A stretch of 64,000 nucleotides of DNA, taken from the NCBI RefSeq assembly GCF_003369835.1, contig NZ_QPMJ01000003.1, positions 62,001 through 126,000 of the forward strand. Direction: 5' to 3'. The notes under the pieces were generated by a model. The model did no database searches, was not told where the DNA came from, and saw nothing but the letters and a program-made list of their open reading frames with translations. Shown here piece by piece: positions 25,287 through 33,010 of the stretch. The position numbers were made by a program, and so were the translations under genes. Within the stretch, counting starts at the first letter, position 1. Every line of letters starts with the position of its first letter. The stretch is from Halorussus rarus (GTDB lineage Archaea; Halobacteriota; Halobacteria; Halobacteriales; Haladaptataceae).

Positions 25287-25922
25287 CTACCGGCTCCGGA
25301 CCGTCCACTCCCCGTCGTCGAACTCGACGACCGTGTCGAACAGCGAGGTGAGCGTGCTGACGGTCTGCTGGTCGCAGGCGTCGGGGTCGAGGTGGAAGTG
25401 GGCGGTCACGTCGGCCGCGTCGAACCGCCCGGTCAGGACGTGGAGGAACTTGTAGGCGGTCTGGAGGTCGGCGTACTGGAGCAGCGCGGTCAGCGAATCG
25501 AAGCAGGCGACCGTCCGGGCGTCCGAGCCCTTCCAGGCCTTGAGGACCTCGCTGAGCTTGATCCCGAGACCGGTCAGGTCGCCCGGACTCGACAGCGTCT
25601 CCACGACGTCGTCGCTCGAACGGGGCGCGGCGTCGCCGCCGACGCTCGCGGCCGCCGACCGGGTCGTCTCGCCGACGCTGACGAACTGCATGTTCCGCGG
25701 TCGGCCGCCCGCGTGGTCGAGCCAGTCCTGCATGCACGCGTCGGGCGAGCGGGTGTACGTGACCCACAGCACGTTCTCGTCGTCCGTGTCGTCGAGCGTG
25801 AGGAGGTCGAGACACGCCTCGTCGGTCGCCTCGTGGATGGACGGCGCGAGCAGCAAGACGCAAGCGCCCCGCTCGAGGTCGGGGGCGAGCAGGTCGCCTT
25901 CGTCGTTGCCCTCCGTGTGCAT
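25287..25922 (-). CDS. HTR-like / degenerate RecA-KaiC family protein (DUF7504-like)
   Basis: 211 residues with the layout of a single RecA-like domain: an opening strand GACVLLLAPSIHEATDEACLDLL where KaiC/RAD55 relatives have a P-loop, then NVLWVTYTRSPDACMQDWL, a Walker B-like strand TVACFDSLTALLQYADLQTAYKFLHVLTGRF, and the end DDGEWTVRSR. The expected GxxGxGK[ST] is absent, so ATP binding has probably been lost. Haloarchaea contain several such HTR-like proteins near signalling and transcription genes. Its AT-rich upstream region holds a TATA-like element about 80 bases before the start. Function unknown. Confidence 0.75.
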   Translation of the reverse strand: MHTEGNDEGDLLAPDLERGACVLLLAPSIHEATDEACLDLLTLDDTDDENVLWVTYTRSPDACMQDWLDHAGGRPRNMQFVSVGETTRSAAASVGGDAAPRSSDDVVETLSSPGDLTGLGIKLSEVLKAWKGSDARTVACFDSLTALLQYADLQTAYKFLHVLTGRFDAADVTAHFHLDPDACDQQTVSTLTSLFDTVVEFDDGEWTVRSR

Positions 25923-26002
25923 CGGTGATCTCCGTCGTGTCGCGCCGCTTCGACCGCGGCCCAGCGGGCCGAATCAGTTTGTGTTCTACTAAGGGAACCT
26001 AG

Positions 26003-26013
26003 TTTATTTATCT
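26003..26013 (-). promoter_or_regulatory. Probable promoter of the HTR-like gene
   Basis: GATAAATAAAC on the minus strand, in an AT-rich tract of about 60 bases. If used, it leaves a 5' leader of roughly 55 bases before the ATG at 25922. Confidence 0.4.
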
Positions 26014-26043
26014 TCCCCTCTGAATTACCTTACGAGCGACCCG

Positions 26044-26343
26044 TCAACGAAGTTTGTCGACCTCGAAGGCCGCGCCGTCCGTCTCGGGCGTCTCGCCCTC
26101 CGCGTCGAGCAGGTCGACCACGCGCTCGCGGGCCTGTTCGGGCGACTCGGCGACCACGACCAGGCCGTCGGCGCGTTCGTCCCCCGAGGCCCGGTAGGCG
26201 GCCAGCTCGTCGCTCTCGAACTCGGTGGCGTAGGTCCGGAGCACGGTCAGGACCCGCCGCTCGGTCGCGGCGAGGTCGGCCTCGCCCGACTCGAACTCGG
26301 CGAGCGCGTCCTCGACGTTCCGGAGGGCGGAGATGCGGTCCAT
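26044..26343 (-). CDS. Small acidic protein co-transcribed with mcm
   Basis: 99 residues. It begins one base after the mcm stop (TAA-G-ATG), so it is almost certainly in the same transcript and translationally coupled. The first half is helical (DRISALRNVEDALAEFESGEADLAATERRVLTVLRTYATEFE), the second half contains a strand-turn LVVVAESPEQARERVVDLL and an acidic end. No metal-binding or membrane motif. Its position makes a replication-linked role possible, but I do not recognise the family. Confidence 0.75.
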   Translation of the reverse strand: MDRISALRNVEDALAEFESGEADLAATERRVLTVLRTYATEFESDELAAYRASGDERADGLVVVAESPEQARERVVDLLDAEGETPETDGAAFEVDKLR

Positions 26344-26344
26344 C

Positions 26345-28441
26345 TTACGTCGTCCGCAGGTGGTCGGTCGAGGGCTCGTACACCTCGCCCTTTTGCTTGA
26401 GTTTGTCTATCTCGTGTTCGGCTTTCGACTGCTCCATGCCGATCTCGTCGGCGCGGGCCATCACCTCGTCGACGGGCGCGCCCTCCTCGTAGTCGTCCTC
26501 GATCTCGGCGATGAGCTGCTTGAGGTTCTTGATGCGGTCGCGCTGGGTCTTCGACGTCCCGGTCTCGACCACGTCGGCGTCGAACTGGCCGGTCTCGGGG
26601 TCGACGCCGATGTCCTGCAGGCACGACCGGGTGATCTCGACGGCGCGCTCGGCGTCGGCGATTTCGACCTCGTCCGAGAGCCGGACCCGGGCGCTGGCCT
26701 CCGCGAGCCGGACCAGCGCCTCGAGCTGGCGGGCGGTGACCGGGACCGGGGCGTCCTCGTCGGCTCCCTTCGACCGGAGGTCGACGTAGAAGTCCTCGAT
26801 GGTCTCCATCGCCTCGTCGGTCATCGTCGGGAAGCAGTTGCGCTTCGAGTAGGCGATGTACTTCCGCAGGAGGTCCGGTTCGATGGTGGGCGCGACCTCC
26901 TGGGTCTGGTCGTCGACCTCCGCCTGGGAGATGTTCGGCGCACTCATCTCCGTGCGCTGGGTGTTCAGCTGGCCGGCGTAGTTCGTCTGGAGGATGTGTT
27001 CGGCCAGTCGCTTGTCCTCCTCCTCGTTGGGCTCGTCGGTGACGGTGAAGATGAGGTCGAAACGCGAGATGAGCGCGGGTTCGAGGTCGATCTGCTCGCC
27101 GATGGGTTCGTACTGGTCGAACCGCCCGTACTTGGGGTTGGCCGCCCCGAGGAGCGAACACCGGGACTTGAGCGTGGCGTTGATGCCCGCCTTCGAGACC
27201 GAGATCTTCTGCTGTTCGAGCGCCTCGTGCATCGCCGAGCGGTCGTCCGCGGCCATCTTGTCGAGCTCGTCCACCGCCGCGATGCCCTTGTCGGCGAGGA
27301 CCAGCGCACCGGCTTCGAGGGTCCACTGCTGGCCGTCGCCGAAGTCGTCGCGGACCGCAGCCGCAGTCAGACCAGCCGAGGAGGAACCCTTCCCGGAGGT
27401 GTACACCGAGCGCGGGGCGATGTTCTGGACGTACGAAATCATCTGCGACTTCCCCGTACCGGGGTCCCCTATGAGGAGCATATGTAAGTCGCCCCGAATC
27501 CGGGACTCGTCCGGCAGATGTTTAGTCACGCCGGAGAACAGCTGGAGGATCATCGCCAGCTTCTCCTCGTCGTAGCCGTAGATGGCCGGCGCCATCGACT
27601 CGACCATCTGCTCGTAGATGTCGTCCTCGTTCGAGAGTTCGACGATCTCCTTCTTGTCCTCGTCGGTGATGTCCATCTCCTCGAACTCCTCGTCCTCGAT
27701 GGTCACCGACATGCCGTCCATGTACACGTCGAAGACGGCGGACTTGTCCTGGTCGCTGCCCTGCTGTTCGAGGTGGAGGACGCCCGTGACCTTCACGTGG
27801 TCGCCGGGCGTGACCTCGCCCGTGATGTCGTCCTCGATGTGAACGTCGATGCTCTGTGGCGTCTCCCCACCCCGAAGGCCTTCGGGGCTCTCCTGCACGC
27901 GAATCTTCTGGGAGTCGACGAACTCCGACTGGTCGAAGTTGATCTGGAACGGGCCCTGGCGCTCGCAGCCCTGGCACTCGTGGGGCTCCTGGAAGTCGCC
28001 GCCGCTCTGGGGGATGTAGGTCAGCGTGCCGCAGCGCTGGCACTCGAAGGCGGCCTCCTGTATCTTGGGCCGGACGTTGGTCGCCTTCCGGACGATGCCC
28101 TGCACGCTGACCAGCGTGTTGACGTGGCGGGCCCGGATGTCCCGGATGTCGGTCTGCTCGTCCAGGTTCTCGATGCGGACGTGGGCCTGGCCGAGGCTCA
28201 CGTCCACCGGGAGGTCGTAGAGCCGCAGCGCCTCCTCGGCGTACTCGCGAAGCTGTTCGGGCTGCGAGATGAAGTCGTCGGCGAGGTCCGCGTCGTACCG
28301 ATAGAGGTCCGTCCAGTCGACGTACAGCGACCGCTGCTCGTTGGGGTAGTTCTGGGCGAGCTCCCCGATGTCGTCGCTGTAGTACCGCCGGTAGAACTGC
28401 TCGAAGTTGTCGATCAGCTCCGTGTTCTCCGCACGAGCCAT
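26345..28441 (-). CDS. mcm: Replicative DNA helicase MCM
   Basis: 698 residues, the full archaeal length and without an intein. The N-terminal domain holds an OB fold with a C4 zinc finger (CQRC ... CQGC, about residues 130-160). The AAA+ core has Walker A GDPGTGKSQ (about residue 325-332), Walker B AAVDELDKM (about 390), sensor/arginine finger SRFDLIF (about 458), and the C-terminal winged helix ends in GEVYEPSTDHLRTT. It unwinds DNA at replication forks as a hexamer. An 18-base perfect palindrome within the gene encodes SPEGLRGG in the N-terminal half (about residues 183-191). It leads a two-gene operon. Confidence 0.97.
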   Translation of the reverse strand: MARAENTELIDNFEQFYRRYYSDDIGELAQNYPNEQRSLYVDWTDLYRYDADLADDFISQPEQLREYAEEALRLYDLPVDVSLGQAHVRIENLDEQTDIRDIRARHVNTLVSVQGIVRKATNVRPKIQEAAFECQRCGTLTYIPQSGGDFQEPHECQGCERQGPFQINFDQSEFVDSQKIRVQESPEGLRGGETPQSIDVHIEDDITGEVTPGDHVKVTGVLHLEQQGSDQDKSAVFDVYMDGMSVTIEDEEFEEMDITDEDKKEIVELSNEDDIYEQMVESMAPAIYGYDEEKLAMILQLFSGVTKHLPDESRIRGDLHMLLIGDPGTGKSQMISYVQNIAPRSVYTSGKGSSSAGLTAAAVRDDFGDGQQWTLEAGALVLADKGIAAVDELDKMAADDRSAMHEALEQQKISVSKAGINATLKSRCSLLGAANPKYGRFDQYEPIGEQIDLEPALISRFDLIFTVTDEPNEEEDKRLAEHILQTNYAGQLNTQRTEMSAPNISQAEVDDQTQEVAPTIEPDLLRKYIAYSKRNCFPTMTDEAMETIEDFYVDLRSKGADEDAPVPVTARQLEALVRLAEASARVRLSDEVEIADAERAVEITRSCLQDIGVDPETGQFDADVVETGTSKTQRDRIKNLKQLIAEIEDDYEEGAPVDEVMARADEIGMEQSKAEHEIDKLKQKGEVYEPSTDHLRTT

Positions 28442-28557
28442 TCATAGTGGCTTCGGGCCTCACCCTGTAAGAAGTTTCGTAAATGGACCGAAAGTGAAAG
28501 TGACCGCGGGCGTGGCCCAGCGGAAGATACGTATTGGTCGCGTTTCATGAACACGGC

Positions 28558-28953
28558 ATGGCCGACGAGCGCTCACCGTGGCTGGTCCCCGGTCTGCTCG
28601 CGCTCGGCATCGTCGCCGTCGCGGCCGGGAGCGTCGTCGTCGCGTTCGCGACGACCGCGCCGTTCCCCGAACGGCCCCCCGAGAAGCCGGACACCCTCAC
28701 CCGGGAGAACGTCACCGAGTTCGTCCAGCGGTACGAACACGCTCGCGTCTACGACCAAATCGCGGACGGCGCGAACCGGGTCGAGATCGACTGCGAGGCC
28801 GACCTGCTGGACCGGACCGACCGGGGATTCCGCGTCTCGGTCGCGTGCGAGGGGTACGCCAGCGGCCCGAACGTCGACGCCGACTACGCGGCGGAGCCGG
28901 TGACGTACCTCGTCAACGAGAGCGCGACCAGACGACTCGGTCCGGCGGACTGA
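28558..28953 (+). CDS. Membrane-anchored acidic protein, unknown function
   Basis: 131 residues. One hydrophobic segment (about residues 10-32, LVPGLLALGIVAVAAGSVVVAFA) acts as signal anchor; the remaining acidic part carries two cysteines (DCEADLL and VACEGYAS) and would lie outside the cell. The ATG at MADERS is used because a TATA-like GTATTGG is about 27 bases upstream. Divergent from mcm. No recognised family. Confidence 0.7.
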   Translation: MADERSPWLVPGLLALGIVAVAAGSVVVAFATTAPFPERPPEKPDTLTRENVTEFVQRYEHARVYDQIADGANRVEIDCEADLLDRTDRGFRVSVACEGYASGPNVDADYAAEPVTYLVNESATRRLGPAD

Positions 28954-29036
28954 CCGGCCGGTCGACGGTGACCGTCGGCAGCAATCCGCGCTGACGACTG
29001 CCGGACGAATCGCGCCGGCGAGCAGCGTCCGCCGGC

Positions 29037-30452
29037 TCAGTCGTCACCGAGCAACCGGCGACCTGCCGTGACAGCACCGGCGCCCACCAGCGCGCCCAGT
29101 CCGTAGGCGTCGGCGTCCGGCGGCACGCGCTCGCCGACGTCCGCAAGCAGTTCGGACGCGCCGCCGAGCGGTCCCGGCGAGTCCGCCCCGCCGGCGTTCA
29201 GCAGCCACCCGGCCTCGCCGGCGTCGGTGGCGGTTCCGCCGGCGACCAGGAACTCGCCGCCGTCGACGGCGTGCACCGCCCGGCCCTCGCTGTGCTCGCC
29301 GTCGAAGTAGGTGGTCTCCCAGCGGAGTCGCCCGGACGGGTCCGTGCGGAGCACCCAGGCGCCCCGGGGACCGTTTTCCTCGGCGCTCGCCCGCTCGCGC
29401 GTGCCGACGAGCAGGTAGCCGTCGTCGACGGCCGCCACGTCGTGCAGCCAGTTCCACGGGCCCGTCGAGTGGGAGCGCTGCCAGCCGGGGGCCCCGTCCG
29501 CGGCGACGCGCAGGTGCCACCCCCGGCCGTCGTCGTCGACCGCGAACCGGCGATTGCCGAGGGCGACCGCGCCGCCCTCGTCGGCGTGAAGCGCCTCGAT
29601 GCGGCTCCCCTTCCGCACGTCGGCGGTGTATCGCCACCGCGTCGTTCCGTCGGGGTCGAGGCGAACCACGAGAGCGGACTCGCCCTCGCCCGCATCCGGC
29701 CCGCCGGCGTCGCCCCGGTCCGCGGGCGTCGTCGACCCGCCGACGTACCAGGCGTCGCCGGCGGTGCTGACCGCGTTCAGCCGCCCCTCGCGGTCGGACT
29801 CCCCGAGCGTCCGCGCCCAGCGCCGGTGGCCCGCGAGCGAGACGCGGGCGACCCACGGTCGGGAGCCGGCGTCCCGGTCGAGCCGCCGCCGGCCGGCGAC
29901 CAGATAGCCGTCGGGGACGCGGGCCAGCGCGTCGATACCCCCGCTGCCCGCGGTCGGCTGGAGGGTTCGGGTCCAGACCAGTTCGCCCGCCCCGTCGAGC
30001 CGGACCAGCCAGGGGTCGGCCGAGAGCGGTCCCTCGACCCACGGACCCCTCTCCCGGATGTTCGTCGTCCCCGCGAGCACCGCGCCGCCGTCGGGGTGAG
30101 CCGCGCCGGCGGCGAAACTGCTCGCCGCGGCGCCGAGCGTCCGTTGCCAGCGCGGCCGGCCGCTCGCGTCAGTCCGGACGACCAGTCCGCGGTAGTCGCG
30201 CTCACCGGCGATGCCGGCGAGCAGGTAGCCGTCCGATTGCGGGACTATCGCGTCGACATTCGCTAACTCCATCTTCTCGGCGTAGGTCCGGGTCCACGCG
30301 GCTGCGGGGGCGCCGGACGCCGCCGTCTGCGGCGAGCCGTCTGCGCCGCGACCGGTCGTCTCGGCGCCGCGGGCCGCCGCTGCTCGGCCACCGCCGGCCA
30401 TCGTCGCTCCGGCGGCGCCGAGGGTCGCGAGGAACGTCCGTCTGGAGGGCAT
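29037..30452 (-). CDS. Tat-exported PQQ-like beta-propeller protein
   Basis: 471 residues. A Tat signal (PSRRTFLATLGAAGATMAGGG) precedes at least six repeats of the form GGYLLAG ... W-x-R-T/D-x-x-G, for example GLVVRTDASGRPRWQRTLG, PWLVRLDGAGELVWTRTL and GAWVLRTDPSGRLRWETTY. These are typical blades of the DUF/PQQ-like propellers common in haloarchaeal exoproteins. No lipobox cysteine is present, and a hydrophobic C-terminal segment (AYGLGALVGAGAVTAGRRLLG) may be a retention tail. Binding partner and activity unknown. A TATA-like element is 27 bases upstream. Confidence 0.8.
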   Translation of the reverse strand: MPSRRTFLATLGAAGATMAGGGRAAAARGAETTGRGADGSPQTAASGAPAAAWTRTYAEKMELANVDAIVPQSDGYLLAGIAGERDYRGLVVRTDASGRPRWQRTLGAAASSFAAGAAHPDGGAVLAGTTNIRERGPWVEGPLSADPWLVRLDGAGELVWTRTLQPTAGSGGIDALARVPDGYLVAGRRRLDRDAGSRPWVARVSLAGHRRWARTLGESDREGRLNAVSTAGDAWYVGGSTTPADRGDAGGPDAGEGESALVVRLDPDGTTRWRYTADVRKGSRIEALHADEGGAVALGNRRFAVDDDGRGWHLRVAADGAPGWQRSHSTGPWNWLHDVAAVDDGYLLVGTRERASAEENGPRGAWVLRTDPSGRLRWETTYFDGEHSEGRAVHAVDGGEFLVAGGTATDAGEAGWLLNAGGADSPGPLGGASELLADVGERVPPDADAYGLGALVGAGAVTAGRRLLGDD

Positions 30453-30653
30453 GGTCGACGGATTGTCTCATACCGGTAAGGTTCTTGTCGTCCGGGCGTC
30501 GCTTCTCCTGCCGGCGTCCGCCCACTGCCCCTGTGGAACTGTCGGTCGCGTACCCCTGCTGGAGGTCGTCACCATCGACACGACCAGCAGGGCCAGGAGA
30601 ACCGCCGGGACCGCGAGAGCCCGCAGGACTGGCGCTGAACTGTCCCCCGGCTC

Positions 30654-32432
30654 TCAGTCATCGGCCGCGGCGGCGTCGGCCAGCGACGCCGGGTCGACCG
30701 GCGCGTACCTGGTTATCGAGGCGAAGACGTCGTCTTCCATCGCGAACCGCTCGCCCGACGTGACGCCGTAGGCCTCCCGGTCGCCGAACCGGGTCGCGAC
30801 GAACCGCCGGGCGACGAGCGCCTTCCGGCCGTCCTCGTCCTCGTCGATCTGCCACTGGGCTCCTTCCAGCAGTAGCGCCGCGGTGACCACGTCGAAAAGC
30901 AGGTCAGCCAAGCGCTTCGCGTGATACTGGGCGTACTCGTCGTCCTCGGTCGCGAGCGTCCCAAGCGCGGTCTGGAGGTCGCGGAACTGCGACTCGACCT
31001 CCCCGGCCACCCGCTCCAGCGCCGGGTGATCGACGGCGTCGAGCTTCTCCTGCACGTACGGAATCAGCGCCTCGTGGGCCTGCTCGCGCTCCAGCGCCCG
31101 GAGCACGTCGAGCGCGAGGACGTTCGACGGGCCCTCCCAGATGGGGAGCACCTGCGCGTCCCGGAGGAGTCGCTCGGCGGTGTGCTCGCGCACGTAGCCG
31201 TTCCCGCCCAGGATCTCCATCGCGTACGACGTCGTGTCGACGGCCATCCGGCCGGTCCTGTACTTCGCGATCGGAATGAACAGTCGCATCAGTCGGTAGG
31301 CGTCGGAGTCGTCGCCGACGCGCTCGCGCTCGTCCAGCAGTCGGGCGGCCTCGAAGGAGAAGGCGGCCGCCGCCTCGTAGTCGACCGCCATGTCGACCAG
31401 GTCCCGGCGCATCAGGGGGTACTCGTCGATTGGGCTACCGAACGCCTCGCGCTGGGCGGCCCGGACCTTCGCCTCGAGGAGCGCCCGACCCATCACGCCG
31501 ACCGCGCCCGCGGCGTTCGTGAGCCGTTCGAAGTTCATCATCTCGGCCATGTACCGGAACCCCTCGCGCTCCTCGCCGACGAGGTACGCCTCGGCGCCCC
31601 GGAACTCGATCTCGCCGGTCGGGACCGAGATGGTGCCGAGCTTGTCCTTCAGCCGCCGGAAGTGCGCGTCGTTGACCTCGCCGTCGGATATTGTCCGCGG
31701 CACGAGGAACAGCGATAGCCCCTCCACCCCGTCGGGCGCGTCCGGGGTGCGCGCGAGTGCGAGCGCACCCTCGGCGTCGATGTTCGAGCAGAACCACTTC
31801 TCGCCGTACAGCTCGTAGACGCCGTCCTCGTCGGTGGACTCGGCGCGCACCCGGTTGGCGCCCACGTCGGACCCGCCCTGCTCCTCGGTGAGGAACATGG
31901 CGCCCTCGATGTGGTCGTCCAGGTCGCGGGCGGTCAGCCCTTCGAGGTAGTCGCTCAGGGTGCCGTCGTCGAACTTCTCGAGCACGATGGCGGCCCCGGT
32001 GGTCATTGAGACCGGACAGCAGAACCCGATGTCGACGTAGCAGAGCAGCGCCTGCATCGTCAGCGCGTGGGTCAGCCCGACCGGCTCCTCCCGGCCCGGC
32101 GGCGCGTGGAAGGTGTCGTGGGTCAGGCCGAACTCCTCGTAGGCGATCTCCTCCTGCTCACGGAGCAGCGGGTGGTACTCGACCTCGTTGCGCCGCTCGC
32201 CGTACTTGTCGAACGACCTGAGCTCGTGGCCCTCCCGGTCGATGCGGTCGGCGGTGTCGGCCAGCCGGTGGCCGAGCACCTCGCCGAAGTCAGCGAGGAC
32301 GTCTTCGGCCCACTCGAACTCGTCGTCGGGGTACGCGCGCCTGGCCTCGAACTGCAACGTCCGGTCGAGCTCCCAATAGTTGCAGTGGCGTCCCTCGTCG
32401 AGGTCGGCGTAGTCTATCGGCTCGGATGCCAT
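30654..32432 (-). CDS. Acyl-CoA dehydrogenase family flavoprotein (AidB-like size)
   Basis: 592 residues, longer than the typical 380-residue acyl-CoA dehydrogenase and similar in layout to AidB/ACAD long forms. Seen are the FAD-contacting segment FLTEEQGGSDVGANRVRAES, the substrate-domain piece GEKWFCSNIDAEGALALAR, and the C-terminal helical core with RLTNAAGAVGVMGRALLEAKVRAAQREAFG and ILGGNGYVREHTAERLLRDAQVLPIWEGPSNV. It would oxidise an acyl-CoA and pass electrons to ETF; the chain type is unknown. Alone, with a TATA-like ATTTATGAC about 29 bases upstream. Confidence 0.88.
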   Translation of the reverse strand: MASEPIDYADLDEGRHCNYWELDRTLQFEARRAYPDDEFEWAEDVLADFGEVLGHRLADTADRIDREGHELRSFDKYGERRNEVEYHPLLREQEEIAYEEFGLTHDTFHAPPGREEPVGLTHALTMQALLCYVDIGFCCPVSMTTGAAIVLEKFDDGTLSDYLEGLTARDLDDHIEGAMFLTEEQGGSDVGANRVRAESTDEDGVYELYGEKWFCSNIDAEGALALARTPDAPDGVEGLSLFLVPRTISDGEVNDAHFRRLKDKLGTISVPTGEIEFRGAEAYLVGEEREGFRYMAEMMNFERLTNAAGAVGVMGRALLEAKVRAAQREAFGSPIDEYPLMRRDLVDMAVDYEAAAAFSFEAARLLDERERVGDDSDAYRLMRLFIPIAKYRTGRMAVDTTSYAMEILGGNGYVREHTAERLLRDAQVLPIWEGPSNVLALDVLRALEREQAHEALIPYVQEKLDAVDHPALERVAGEVESQFRDLQTALGTLATEDDEYAQYHAKRLADLLFDVVTAALLLEGAQWQIDEDEDGRKALVARRFVATRFGDREAYGVTSGERFAMEDDVFASITRYAPVDPASLADAAAADD

Positions 32433-32623
32433 TTGACTGACCCTTCGGCGGGGTGTGTCATAAATTCACGTCCGGGAGCGAATCGAGGAGCGGTGCTCGG
32501 CGCGTCGTCGCACTCACCGCTGGTCGGTCGAGAGGCGTCACCTCCTGCGTCCTCACCGTTCTCTCGGCGGTTTTCATCGACGATATGCAAGGGCGCGCCG
32601 AGAGGCGCCTGCAGTAAAAGGCC

Positions 32624-32636
32624 GAATGGGACCGCC
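32624..32636 (-). repeat. Partial copy of the tRNA-Pro 3' terminus (direct)
   Basis: Thirteen bases (GAATGGGACCGCC on the plus strand) are identical to 32842-32854, the discriminator/acceptor end of tRNA-Pro with its flank. A T-arm-like piece with one inserted base follows at about 32688-32705, separated from it by two hairpins. Confidence 0.6.
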
Positions 32637-32777
32637 GGAACTTCGCTTCGCTCGTTCCGAGCCTTGCCTCACTTCGTTCGGCAAGACGCCCGGATTCTGA
32701 ACCGTCGCAAGACGGTCCGGGCGTGCGGCCTTCGGCCGTTCCGGGCTGCGACTTGCGGGGTTCGAATCCTCTATTCG

Positions 32778-32792
32778 CCCATTCTGCCGACG
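32778..32792. repeat. 15-bp inverted copy of the tRNA-Pro 3' end and flank
   Basis: Perfect reverse complement of 32834-32848, which covers the last four tRNA bases plus 11 bases of 3' flank. The two arms enclose 41 bases, so they can pair into a hairpin immediately after the tRNA. Confidence 0.8.
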
Positions 32793-32844
32793 TGGAATGA
32801 GGCTCGCGCACGCTACGCGGCGCTCGCGGACTGCGTCGGCAGAA

Positions 32845-32917
32845 TGGGACCGCCCGGATTCGAACCGGGGTTATCGGCACCCAAGGCCGAAAGGATACCA
32901 AGCTACCCCACGGTCCC
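32845..32917 (-). tRNA. tRNA-Pro (anticodon UGG)
   Basis: 73 bases, no intron, CCA not encoded. Acceptor GGGACCG pairs with CGGTCCC, with A73 as discriminator. The anticodon stem TCGGC/GCCGA encloses the loop CTTGGGT, with TGG at positions 34-36. The T-arm is CCCGGTTCGAATCCGGG. A TATA-like GCTTTACA lies about 31 bases upstream. Reads all CCN or CCA/CCG proline codons depending on modification. Confidence 0.95.
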
Positions 32918-33010
32918 GCACCAGACAGTAGCGCGGGAGTGACTGTAAAGCGTTTCGTTTGGAGCGGCGAACCGCCCGACCGCATCCTTACGCAACCGCC
33001 GTCATGGCGG

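Larger units (their letters stand above)
32433..32844. other. Non-coding interval with tRNA-Pro-derived fold-back debris
   Basis: About 410 bases without a credible gene. The first 30 bases hold the promoter of the acyl-CoA dehydrogenase gene. From about 32620 to the tRNA boundary there are several hairpins (GGAAC/GTTCC, CTTGCC/GGCAAG, GCGGCC-type) and pieces resembling the 3' end of tRNA-Pro in both orientations. Open frames here are low in coding character. Confidence 0.6.

Noticed and set aside
32700-32780. A second tRNA gene suggested by T-arm-like sequence
   Set aside because: No matching acceptor, D-arm or anticodon stem can be formed; only 3'-end fragments are present.
32458-32985. 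175-codon frame across the tRNA-Pro region
   Set aside because: Reads through the tRNA gene and its hairpin debris, so it cannot be a normal protein gene.
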